The position numbers and the translations under genes were made by a program. Under the pieces are notes generated by a model. It did not search any database and had not been told where the DNA came from. It was given only the letters and a program-made list of their open reading frames with translations. From Notoacmeibacter ruber (GTDB lineage: Bacteria > Pseudomonadota > Alphaproteobacteria > Rhizobiales > Rhizobiaceae), in the NCBI RefSeq assembly GCF_003668555.1, contig NZ_RCWN01000001.1, positions 2,094,501 through 2,158,500 of the forward strand: 64,000 nt of DNA. The letters run 5' to 3'. Shown here one piece after another: positions 18,539 through 25,862 of this stretch. Each line of letters begins with the position of its first letter. The first letter of the stretch is position 1.

Positions 18539-19609
18539 ATGACCGAAGCCGCTCAGCAGCAGCTCACACCCATCACCGTTCTCACCGGCTATCTTGGGGC
18601 AGGTAAGACCACCCTCCTCAACCGCATTCTCTCTGAGGCCCACGGCAAGCGTTATGCGGTCATCGTCAACGAATTCGGTGAGATCGGCATCGACAATGAC
18701 CTCATCGTCGAGAGCGACGAAGAGATCTACGAAATGAACAATGGCTGCGTCTGCTGCACGGTGCGCGGCGATCTCGTCCGCGTCGTCCAGGGCCTGATGC
18801 GCCGACCGGGGCGCTTCGACGCTATCGTCGTCGAGACGACCGGCCTTGCCGATCCTGCACCCGTGGCGCAAACCTTCTTTATGGATGACGACGTCCGCTC
18901 GAAGACGGCGCTCGACGCCGTGGTCGCTCTGGTCGACGCCAAGCATCTGCCCCAGCGACTGAAGGACAGCCGCGAGGCCGAGGACCAGATTGCCTTCGCC
19001 GACGTCGTCGTCCTCAACAAGACGGATCTGGTTTCCGCCGATGAACTGGCCAATGTCGAACGCCTCGTGCGGTCTCTCAATCCGATCGCGCCGATCCATC
19101 ATGCCGAGCGCTCCAATGTCGATCTCGCGAAGGTTCTCGATCGCGGCGCGTTCGACCTGAAACGCGTGCTCGATAACGATCCGCATTTCCTCGATCACGA
19201 CGATCCCGCTCACGAATGCGGGCCGGCTTGCGATCATCACCATCATGATCACGACCATGAACACCATCATCACCACCACGGCGATGGCCCGGCCGATATT
19301 CACGATCTGACGGTCAAGAGCGTCTCGCTGCGCGGGGGCGCGATGGACCAGAGCCGCTTCTTCCCCTGGATCCAGAACCTGACGCAGGTGAAAGGGCCTG
19401 ACATTCTGCGCCTAAAGGGCATCATCGCCTTTGATGGAGATGATGATCGTTACGTCGTTCAGGGCGTGCACATGATCATTGAAGGGGACCATCAGCGTCC
19501 CTGGCGCGCGGACGAAGCCCGCGAGAGCCGGCTTGTCCTGATCGGTCGCGATCTGGACGAGGCCTCTCTTCGGGAGCAATTCGAAGCCTGTCAGACGAAA
19601 GCCGCCTGA
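18539..19609 (+). CDS. CobW/G3E-family metal GTPase with histidine-rich loop
   Basis: The 356-residue protein has the P-loop GYLGAGKTT (17-25), the CxCC metal motif Cys70-Val-Cys-Cys73, Walker B-like ETTGLADP, and NKTD for guanine specificity. A loop of about 20 residues near 215-240 is very rich in His and Asp, with two cysteines ([18 protein letters not shown]). The C-terminal CobW domain follows ([16 protein letters not shown]). G3E GTPases deliver or insert zinc, cobalt, iron or nickel into target proteins. The His-rich loop and the nearby creatininase suggest zinc. The ATG has GAGG upstream. The stop overlaps the WD40 gene by one base. Confidence 0.93.
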   Translation: MTEAAQQQLTPITVLTGYLGAGKTTLLNRILSEAHGKRYAVIVNEFGEIGIDNDLIVESDEEIYEMNNGCVCCTVRGDLVRVVQGLMRRPGRFDAIVVETTGLADPAPVAQTFFMDDDVRSKTALDAVVALVDAKHLPQRLKDSREAEDQIAFADVVVLNKTDLVSADELANVERLVRSLNPIAPIHHAERSNVDLAKVLDRGAFDLKRVLDNDPHFLDHDDPAHECGPACDHHHHDHDHEHHHHHHGDGPADIHDLTVKSVSLRGGAMDQSRFFPWIQNLTQVKGPDILRLKGIIAFDGDDDRYVVQGVHMIIEGDHQRPWRADEARESRLVLIGRDLDEASLREQFEACQTKAA

Positions 19610-20580
19610 TGCCCTCGGTCGCTCCACTCGATGTTGACGGCCACGTTGCCCATCTCGGCTGGCTGGGAGACGTTGCATTTTTTGGCGATGCCGATGGTTT
19701 TCTCCATCGGCTTGGCGGCGAGACCGGCAAAATCGAAGTCCATGATGGCCTTCTTTGCCTCGCGGTCGATCAGAAGCGCCGCCGCATTCTGACCGGCGGC
19801 GAGGATGGCCGCGTGGTTGCGACCAACGCCGACGGGACGACCGAGGAACTGGCTCGTGAGAAAGGCAAATGGATTTCCGCCATTGCCTATGCGCCGGACG
19901 GAACGGTCGCTTATTCCCATGGCAAGTTTGCCAAGGTGCTTCTAAAAGGCGGAGCGAAGTCCATCGAGCACGAGCGAAGCGTGGAAGCCATGAGTTTCGC
20001 GCCGAAAGGCCTGCGCCTTGCCTGCTCGCATTATAATGGCGTGAGCCTGCACTTTCCGGCCACCGAAAGCCTGCCGACGATTCTGGGCTGGGCCGGGGCG
20101 CATCTGCTTGTCACCTTTTCCCCCAATGGCGACAGCCTGGTTACAGCCATGCAGGAGCCCGCTCTTCACGGCTGGCGCTTGGCAGACGGCCGCCACATGC
20201 GCATGGAAGGCTACCCCTCCAAGGTCAAAAGCCTCTCCTGGAGCGCGAAAGGCAAATGGCTTGCGTCCTCCGGCGCCAACGCCGCCGTTGTCTGGCCGTT
20301 TCAGGGCAAGGACGGACCGATGGGCAAGGCGCCGCTTGAACTCGGCACGCGTGGCGACTCGCAGGTCACCGCCGTCGCGTGCCATCCCAAGGAAGAGATG
20401 GTCGCCATCGGCTATCAGGACGGGATGATTCTGGCTGTCCGGTTCGAAGATTCCAAGGAGGCGCTGTTGCGACGCCCCGGCAAAGGGCCGATCACCGCCA
20501 TAGACTGGGATGGAACAGGCAAACGTCTGGCCTTCGGATCCGAAGCCGGCGATTGCGGCATCGTCGATATCAGCGCGTAA
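19609..20580 (+). CDS. WD40-repeat protein, CobW partner
   Basis: The 323-residue cytoplasmic protein is built of about seven beta-propeller units (for example RRRILTGGEDGRVVATNADG; ISAIAYAPDGTVAYSHG; VKSLSWSAKGKWLASSGANAAVVWPF; VTAVACHPKEEMVAIGYQDGMILAV). There is no signal peptide. The start codon overlaps the cobW stop (TGATG), so the two are translationally coupled. This gene pair recurs in alphaproteobacteria. The propeller is probably a scaffold for the GTPase or its client. No enzymatic residues can be named. Confidence 0.9.
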   Translation: MPSVAPLDVDGHVAHLGWLGDVAFFGDADGFLHRLGGETGKIEVHDGLLCLAVDQKRRRILTGGEDGRVVATNADGTTEELAREKGKWISAIAYAPDGTVAYSHGKFAKVLLKGGAKSIEHERSVEAMSFAPKGLRLACSHYNGVSLHFPATESLPTILGWAGAHLLVTFSPNGDSLVTAMQEPALHGWRLADGRHMRMEGYPSKVKSLSWSAKGKWLASSGANAAVVWPFQGKDGPMGKAPLELGTRGDSQVTAVACHPKEEMVAIGYQDGMILAVRFEDSKEALLRRPGKGPITAIDWDGTGKRLAFGSEAGDCGIVDISA

Positions 20581-20611
20581 CGACGCGGTTCGCCGCTTAA
20601 CGGCTTCTTCA

Positions 20612-20630
20612 GATTCGATTTTATCGAATC
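20612..20630. repeat. Perfect inverted repeat behind the WD40 gene
   Basis: GATTCGAT-TTT-ATCGAATC forms an 8-base stem with a 3-base loop, 32 bases after the WD40 stop and 20 bases before the SOS promoter. No T-run follows, so a classical intrinsic terminator is not clear. It could be a weak terminator or a protein-binding site. Confidence 0.5.
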
Positions 20631-20649
20631 GGCGCGAATCGATGTTCTA

Positions 20650-20682
20650 TTGACGTGAACCTAACACGAACATAAACTGAAC
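20650..20682 (+). promoter_or_regulatory. LexA-controlled promoter with three GAAC half-sites
   Basis: The -35 box TTGACG (20650-20655) and -10 box TAAACT (20673-20678) are 17 bases apart. Three GAAC half-sites at 20657, 20668 and 20679 are each separated by 7 bases, giving two overlapping copies of GAAC-N7-GAAC, the direct-repeat LexA site of alphaproteobacteria. LexA binding would cover the spacer, the -10 box and the start site. The predicted transcription start coincides with the ATG at 20685. Confidence 0.85.
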
Positions 20683-20684
20683 AT

Positions 20685-21917
20685 ATGGGTAAACTCAGTG
20701 TTCGGGATAAGCTGTCGATTCTGTCCGATGCCGCCAAATATGATGCGTCCTGCGCGTCGAGCGGGTCGGCCAAGCGCGACAGCCGCAAGGGCGGCCTCGG
20801 CTCAACCGAAGGCATGGGCATTTGCCATGCCTATGCACCGGATGGCCGCTGTATTTCGCTGCTGAAAATTCTGCTGACCAATTTTTGCATCTACGATTGC
20901 AGCTATTGCATCAACCGATCGTCGTCGAACACGAAACGGGCCCGCTTCACCATTGCCGAAGTGGTGGATCTCACCATCGAATTCTACAAGCGAAACTATA
21001 TTGAGGGGCTGTTCCTCTCATCGGGGGTCATCCGCTCGCCCGATGACACGATGGGCGAGATGGTCGAGATCGCCCGTCGCCTGCGCAATGACCATGGCTT
21101 CAAAGGCTATATTCACCTGAAGACCATTCCTGAATGCGACCCGGCCCTGCTGGAACAGGCGGGGCAATATGCCGACCGTTTGTCCATCAATGTGGAACTG
21201 CCGACCGATAGCGGCGTGCAACGCCTTGCCCCGGAAAAGAAGCCGCAGACGATCCGCCGTGCCATGGGAACGGTGCGCGGCGCGATCGAAGAGAAGAGCG
21301 AACCGACCCTCCGCACACGAAAAAAGCCACGCTTCGCGCCGGCCGGTCAATCCACGCAGATGATCGTCGGTGCCGATCCGGCGCCGGATGCGGTGATTCT
21401 GAAAAGCTCTGCCAGGCTTTACAGTTCATATCATCTGAAGCGCGTCTATTATTCGGCCTTTTCACCCATTCCGGACTCATCAGCCGCCCTGCCCCTGATG
21501 AAACCGCCTTTGATGCGCGAGCACCGGCTTTATCAGGCCGATTGGCTGATGCGATTTTACGGATTCGATAATGAAGAGATCCTGGCCGGATCGCCCGACG
21601 GCATGCTCGATCTTGCGATCGACCCGAAGCTCGCCTGGGCGCTGCGGAACCGACATCTTTTTCCAGTCGACATGAATCGTGCCGACAAGGAGACCTTGCT
21701 TCGCGTCCCTGGTTTGGGTGCCAAATCGGTGATGAAAATTCTGCAAGTGCGCCGCTACCGCACGCTCCGGCTGGAAGATATCGGCGCGCTTGTCCAATCC
21801 ATCGAAAAGATCAGGCCGTTCATTACGGCGGTGGGCTGGTCACCCGGCGGCTTGACCGAGATGGAAAACCTTCGCGCGCGTCTCTCGCCAGAGCCGCAGC
21901 AACTGGCCCTTTTTTAG
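20685..21917 (+). CDS. Radical SAM protein, putative DNA modification/repair, UDG-linked
   Basis: The 410-residue protein belongs to the radical SAM family that accompanies UdgX-type uracil-DNA glycosylases. The N-terminal DKLSILSDAAKYDASCASSGS block is diagnostic. The 4Fe-4S/SAM motif is Cys68-x3-Cys72-x2-Cys75 (CIYDCSYC). A helix-hairpin-helix at about 338-355 (RVPGLGAKSVMKIL) would hold DNA. A radical reaction on damaged or modified DNA is inferred, but no reaction is established for the family. There is no ribosome-binding site, and the ATG lies at the predicted transcription start. The UdgX fusion gene follows after 10 bases, so the two form an operon under LexA control. Confidence 0.92.
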   Translation: MGKLSVRDKLSILSDAAKYDASCASSGSAKRDSRKGGLGSTEGMGICHAYAPDGRCISLLKILLTNFCIYDCSYCINRSSSNTKRARFTIAEVVDLTIEFYKRNYIEGLFLSSGVIRSPDDTMGEMVEIARRLRNDHGFKGYIHLKTIPECDPALLEQAGQYADRLSINVELPTDSGVQRLAPEKKPQTIRRAMGTVRGAIEEKSEPTLRTRKKPRFAPAGQSTQMIVGADPAPDAVILKSSARLYSSYHLKRVYYSAFSPIPDSSAALPLMKPPLMREHRLYQADWLMRFYGFDNEEILAGSPDGMLDLAIDPKLAWALRNRHLFPVDMNRADKETLLRVPGLGAKSVMKILQVRRYRTLRLEDIGALVQSIEKIRPFITAVGWSPGGLTEMENLRARLSPEPQQLALF

Positions 21918-21927
21918 TGGGGCGACA

Positions 21928-23433
21928 ATGACAGAAGATGCGGGAACTGCGAGCGAGTATTTTACGATCTCGTTGAAAACCGAGACCGATTTCGAGGGCT
22001 GGCGCAAAGCCGCACGCGCTTTGGCGATGTCGGGCGTACCTGCGTCATCCGTCACGTTCCTGACACCGTCATCGTCGTCGCAATCGCTTTTTGCCGGCGC
22101 CTCAGAACCTCTGCCCAACGCGTCTGGAGATATCACTTTCGATATTGCCAAAAGTTTCGTGCAGAAGGCGCAAACGGCCACCCATCACTCCGATGCAGAT
22201 CGCTACGACTTTCTCTATCACCTGCTTTGCCGGCTTCTCGCCGAGCCCAATCTGATGAAAATCGCGTCCGACCCCGACATTCGGCGCCTCGAAGCCATGG
22301 GGAAGTCCATTCGCCGCGACGCGCACAAGATGCATGCTTTCGTGCGCTTTCGAAAGACCGGCGATATGGACGCGAGGGACGACGAAGCCCATTATGTCGC
22401 GTGGTTCGAACCCGATCATTTCATCGTCGAACGTGAGGCCGGCTTTTTCACGCGCCGCTTCGCGCAGATGAACTGGTCGATCCTGACGCCGAAGGGGTCG
22501 ATACATTGGGATCGTGAAACGCTCACTGCGGGACCGCCCGCGCGACGTTCGGATGCACCGTCAGATGATGCGACCGAGGAACTGTGGCGCACCTATTTCT
22601 CCAACATCTTCAACCCTGCCCGATTGAAGGTGAAGGCAATGCAGTCGGAAATGCCGAAGAAATACTGGAAAAACATGCCGGAGGCGGCGCTCATTCCGGA
22701 CATGATCGCGGGTGCCGAGAACCGGGCGAAGGCCATGGTTGCCGCCATGCCCAGCACCCCTCCGCCGACCCATGCCGCCATTCGCGACCGGCACTGGAGG
22801 AGTGCTCATATGGCCGAAACCGACAATGCGCCGCCGCCTCCTGCCAACGACTTGGCCACCTTGCGAAAACAGGCGGAGGCCTGCCGCCTCTGCCCCCTCC
22901 ACGAGCCGGCCACCCAGACGGTTTTCGGCGAAGGGCCGGCCGATGCGCGGCTCGTCTTCGTCGGCGAACAGCCGGGCGACAAGGAGGATATTGCCGGCCA
23001 GCCGTTTATCGGACCGGCCGGGCAGCTTTTCGATTCAACACTTGAGGAAGCAGGCATAGACCGCTCATCGGTCTATGTGACCAATGCAGTCAAGCACTTC
23101 AAATTCCAGCCGCGCGGCAAATTTCGGCTGCATCAGAAACCGAATGGGGATGAAGTCCAGACCTGCCGCTGGTGGCTCGGTCAGGAACTGCAGCTGATCG
23201 ATCCGGAGCTCACCGTGGCGCTGGGCGCAACAGCAGCGCAAAGCCTTCTCGGCCGGTCGATGGCAGTCACCAAAGAGCGCGGCCAGATCCTGGAAAGTGA
23301 AGGAGGCAGACAGGTCTTCATCACCGTGCACCCCTCCTTCCTGCTGCGCATTCCCGATGAGAGACACAAGGCGGATGAGCGCGCGCGCTTTCGCGACGAC
23401 ATGATCGCCGTGCGCGAATTGATGGCGGCTTGA
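21928..23433 (+). CDS. DUF4130-UdgX fusion, uracil-DNA glycosylase superfamily
   Basis: The 501-residue protein has two parts. Residues about 85-260 are the DUF4130 domain (RYDFLYHLLCRLL, KSIRRDAHKMHAFVRF, ARRFAQMNW-like core) that accompanies the radical SAM protein. Residues about 308-500 are a UdgX-type glycosylase: Cys319 and Cys322 (CRLC), GEQPGDKED at 346-354, NAVKHFKF, then the lysine/arginine loop KFRLH with His402, Cys413, and HPSFLLR at 468-474. His402 matches by motif the histidine with which mycobacterial UdgX traps the abasic sugar covalently after uracil removal. The two halves are joined by a Pro/Ala-rich linker. Converges on the thiolase gene with a 12-base gap. Confidence 0.9.
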   Translation: MTEDAGTASEYFTISLKTETDFEGWRKAARALAMSGVPASSVTFLTPSSSSQSLFAGASEPLPNASGDITFDIAKSFVQKAQTATHHSDADRYDFLYHLLCRLLAEPNLMKIASDPDIRRLEAMGKSIRRDAHKMHAFVRFRKTGDMDARDDEAHYVAWFEPDHFIVEREAGFFTRRFAQMNWSILTPKGSIHWDRETLTAGPPARRSDAPSDDATEELWRTYFSNIFNPARLKVKAMQSEMPKKYWKNMPEAALIPDMIAGAENRAKAMVAAMPSTPPPTHAAIRDRHWRSAHMAETDNAPPPPANDLATLRKQAEACRLCPLHEPATQTVFGEGPADARLVFVGEQPGDKEDIAGQPFIGPAGQLFDSTLEEAGIDRSSVYVTNAVKHFKFQPRGKFRLHQKPNGDEVQTCRWWLGQELQLIDPELTVALGATAAQSLLGRSMAVTKERGQILESEGGRQVFITVHPSFLLRIPDERHKADERARFRDDMIAVRELMAA

Positions 23434-23445
23434 GCCGTCCGGTTA

Positions 23446-24651
23446 TCAGACAGCTTCCATAGCAAGCGCAATTCCCTGTCCGACACCGATGCACATGGTG
23501 GCCAGAGCCAGCTTGCCGCCGCGTTCCTTCAACTCCAGAGCGGCCGTTCCGCCAATGCGTGCACCGCTCATGCCGAGTGGATGACCCAGCGCGATCGCCC
23601 CGCCATTCGGGTTCACATGTTCGGCTGTCTCCTCGATGCCGAGATCCCGCAGCACGGCAATCCCCTGACTGGCAAAGGCCTCGTTCAGCTCGATCACATC
23701 GAAATCGCCAGACTTGAGGCCGAGCCGCGCGCAGAGTTTCTTCGTCGCCGGCGCGGGGCCCATTCCCATGATGCGAGGGGGCACGCCGGCCGTCGCTGCG
23801 CCGAGAACACGTGCAATGGGGGTGAGCCCATGGCGCTTGGCAGCCTCTTCCGACGCTATGATGAGAGCCGCCGCTCCATCATTGACACCAGACGCATTGC
23901 CGGCCGTCACCGTGCCGCCCTCGCGAAAAGGGGTCGGCAATCCGGACAATTTCTCCAGTGTGGTGTCGGGTCGGGGATGCTCGTCCGTGTCGACGAGAAT
24001 CGGTTCCTTCTTGCGCTGGGGGATCGAAACAGGGACGATCTCCCTGGCGAAGCGGCCATTCTTCATCGCTGCGGCCGCCTTCTGCTGGCTGCGCATCGCA
24101 AAAGCGTCCTGGTCGTCTCGACTGATATTATAGGCCTCGGCGACATTTTCACCGGTTTCCGGCATGGAATCGGTGCCATACTGCTCGGCGAGTTTCGGAT
24201 TGACGAAACGCCAGCCGATCGTCGTGTCGTAAACGGTGTTGTCACGCGAAAAAGCACTGGTCGCCTTCGGCATGACGAACGGTGCACGGCTCATACTTTC
24301 GACCCCGCCAGCGATCATCAGATCCGTATCGCCCGCGCGGATGGCACGAGCGCAATCGGCAATCGCGTTGAGGCCCGAGCCGCATAGCCGGTTCAGCGTC
24401 GCACCCGGCACGAGGTCGGGCCAACCGGCCAGCAGCACGGCCATCCGGGCGACATTGCGATTATCCTCGCCCGCCTGATTGGCGCAGCCGAGCAAAACGT
24501 CGTCGATGGCTTCCAGATCCATGGAGGGATTGCGTTCCGCGATGGCCTTCAGGGGAATGGCGCCGAGGTCATCGGCACGCACCGGCGCGAGCGCGCCACC
24601 GTATCGGCCTATCGGTGTACGAATATAATCGCAGATAAATGCCTCGGTCAT
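23446..24651 (-). CDS. pcaF: Acetyl-CoA acyltransferase (3-oxoadipyl-CoA thiolase type)
   Basis: The 401-residue protein is a biosynthetic/degradative thiolase. The active-site Cys lies in LNRLCGSGLNAI, with NEAFASQ, GHPLGMSGAR (His) and CIGVGQG (second Cys). The first residues, EAFICDYIRTPIGRYGGAL, and the length resemble PcaF/PaaE, which split 3-oxoadipyl-CoA into succinyl-CoA and acetyl-CoA. No other beta-ketoadipate genes are near, so a general acetyl-CoA acyltransferase role (for example for fatty or amino-acid breakdown) is also possible. GAGGAGGG lies upstream of the ATG. An isolated TetR-type palindrome lies about 50 bases upstream. Confidence 0.88.
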   Translation of the reverse strand: MTEAFICDYIRTPIGRYGGALAPVRADDLGAIPLKAIAERNPSMDLEAIDDVLLGCANQAGEDNRNVARMAVLLAGWPDLVPGATLNRLCGSGLNAIADCARAIRAGDTDLMIAGGVESMSRAPFVMPKATSAFSRDNTVYDTTIGWRFVNPKLAEQYGTDSMPETGENVAEAYNISRDDQDAFAMRSQQKAAAAMKNGRFAREIVPVSIPQRKKEPILVDTDEHPRPDTTLEKLSGLPTPFREGGTVTAGNASGVNDGAAALIIASEEAAKRHGLTPIARVLGAATAGVPPRIMGMGPAPATKKLCARLGLKSGDFDVIELNEAFASQGIAVLRDLGIEETAEHVNPNGGAIALGHPLGMSGARIGGTAALELKERGGKLALATMCIGVGQGIALAMEAV

Positions 24652-24699
24652 GGCTCCCTCCTCTGAACGCCCGGCTCGATCCTTCTATCGTAAATTTTG

Positions 24700-24711
24700 C
24701 CGACCGGTCGG
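24700..24711. promoter_or_regulatory. TetR-type operator candidate upstream of the thiolase gene
   Basis: CCGACCGGTCGG is a perfect 12-base palindrome, 48 bases upstream of the thiolase start and 13 bases past the DUF2474 stop. GACCGGTC-cored dyads are common TetR-family sites at acyl-CoA metabolism genes. No TetR gene adjoins it. Confidence 0.6.
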
Positions 24712-24723
24712 TCAATAAAAGGT

Positions 24724-24858
24724 TCAGGGTCCGATCATCAGCCGAATGCCGTAACCAAGGGCCGAGACCGCAAGTACGCCGAAGAGCCAAAGCAGGAGAA
24801 ACCAGCCGAGCTTCGCGGCCATGCTCCGCTGCGATTTGCTTGGCTCAGGACCTTTCAA
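24724..24858 (-). CDS. Tiny bd-oxidase-associated membrane protein (DUF2474/CydX-like)
   Basis: The protein has 44 residues from TTG 24858, which overlaps the cydB stop by 4 bases, or 32 from ATG 24822. The sequence AAKLGWFLLLWLFGVLAVSALGYGIRLMIG is a single membrane helix with an Arg near its end, the pattern of the small DUF2474 protein that follows cyanide-insensitive oxidase genes. By analogy with CydX it should stabilise the oxidase in the inner membrane. I prefer the TTG start because of the coupled overlap and because ATG 24822 has its purine tract too close. Confidence 0.8.
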   Translation of the reverse strand: MKGPEPSKSQRSMAAKLGWFLLLWLFGVLAVSALGYGIRLMIGP

Positions 24859-25862
24859 TGATAGCCGCTTTCCGGATCGACCTTCCCGCGGAAGACCCAA
24901 TAGGCATAGATCGTATAGCCGAGGATCATCGGCACCAGAACGATGGCGCCGACAAGGAGAAACTCCAGCGAGGCCTCCGGTGCGGCAGCCTCTTCGATCG
25001 TCAGCGCGGCGGGAACGATATAAGGATAGAAGCTGATCCCGATGCCGATATAGCAGAGAATGAAGATGCCGAGCGCTGACAGGAACGGCCATGCATCCCT
25101 GTTTCGAACCATGCCCTGCCACATGATCCAGACGCAGCCAACAATCGCGGCAGGCACGAGAAACGAGAAGATTTCCGTCGGAAACGTGAACCAGCGCTCG
25201 TAATAAAGCGGGTCGATAAAGGGCGTCCAGAGACTAACGATTCCGATCAGGGCCAGTGTGGCCAGCATCGCCCACCATACGAAGCTGCGCGCGCGCTCAC
25301 GCACAGCGTCGGTCGTCTTCATGTTCAGCCACGTCGCACCCAGAAGGGCGTAGCCGACAGCAAGAGCCGCCCCTGTGAGCATGGAAAAAGGCGTCAGCCA
25401 GTCCCACCACCCGCCGACATATTCCCGATTTTCGATCGCAATGCCTTGCACCAGCGCACCGAGCGCGATGCCCTGCGCCAGTGCCGCGACCAAACTGCCG
25501 GAGAAGAAGGCCCAGTCCCAGATCCATCGTGCGCGATGGGTACGCCAGCGATATTCGAACGCCACGCCCCGAAAGACGAGGCCGAGCAGCATGGCGATGA
25601 TCGGCGCGTAAAGAGCCGGCAGCACGGTCGCGTAAGCCAGCGGAAACACCGCCATCAATCCGCCGCCTCCAAGAACGAGCCACGTTTCGTTACCGTCCCA
25701 GACGGGCGCCACCGAGTTCATGGCCTGGTCCCGCTGCACCCCCTTGTCGAAAAGCGGAAACAGGATGCCCACTCCAAGATCGAAGCCGTCCAGAATGACG
25801 TAGGCCAGTACCGCGAAAGCGATCAGCCCGGCCCAGATGAATGCGAGATCAAACTCAGGCAT
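24855..25862 (-). CDS. cydB: Cytochrome bd-type quinol oxidase subunit II
   Basis: The 335-residue inner-membrane protein starts at ATG 25862 and has about eight or nine helices. Family marks are the opening FAVLAYVILDGFDLGVGILF, then WDGNETWLVLGGGGLMAVFPLAYA and FRGVAFEYRW. With CydA it forms the quinol-oxidising terminal oxidase that reduces oxygen to water at high affinity. The start overlaps the cydA stop by 8 bases. The short-loop CydA and the DUF2474 partner point to the cyanide-insensitive (CioAB) branch. Confidence 0.95.
   Translation of the reverse strand: MPEFDLAFIWAGLIAFAVLAYVILDGFDLGVGILFPLFDKGVQRDQAMNSVAPVWDGNETWLVLGGGGLMAVFPLAYATVLPALYAPIIAMLLGLVFRGVAFEYRWRTHRARWIWDWAFFSGSLVAALAQGIALGALVQGIAIENREYVGGWWDWLTPFSMLTGAALAVGYALLGATWLNMKTTDAVRERARSFVWWAMLATLALIGIVSLWTPFIDPLYYERWFTFPTEIFSFLVPAAIVGCVWIMWQGMVRNRDAWPFLSALGIFILCYIGIGISFYPYIVPAALTIEEAAAPEASLEFLLVGAIVLVPMILGYTIYAYWVFRGKVDPESGYH

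Noticed and set aside
19225..19285. CAT/CAC-rich repeat-like DNA
   Set aside because: It is the coding sequence for the His-rich loop of the CobW GTPase, not a separate repeat element.
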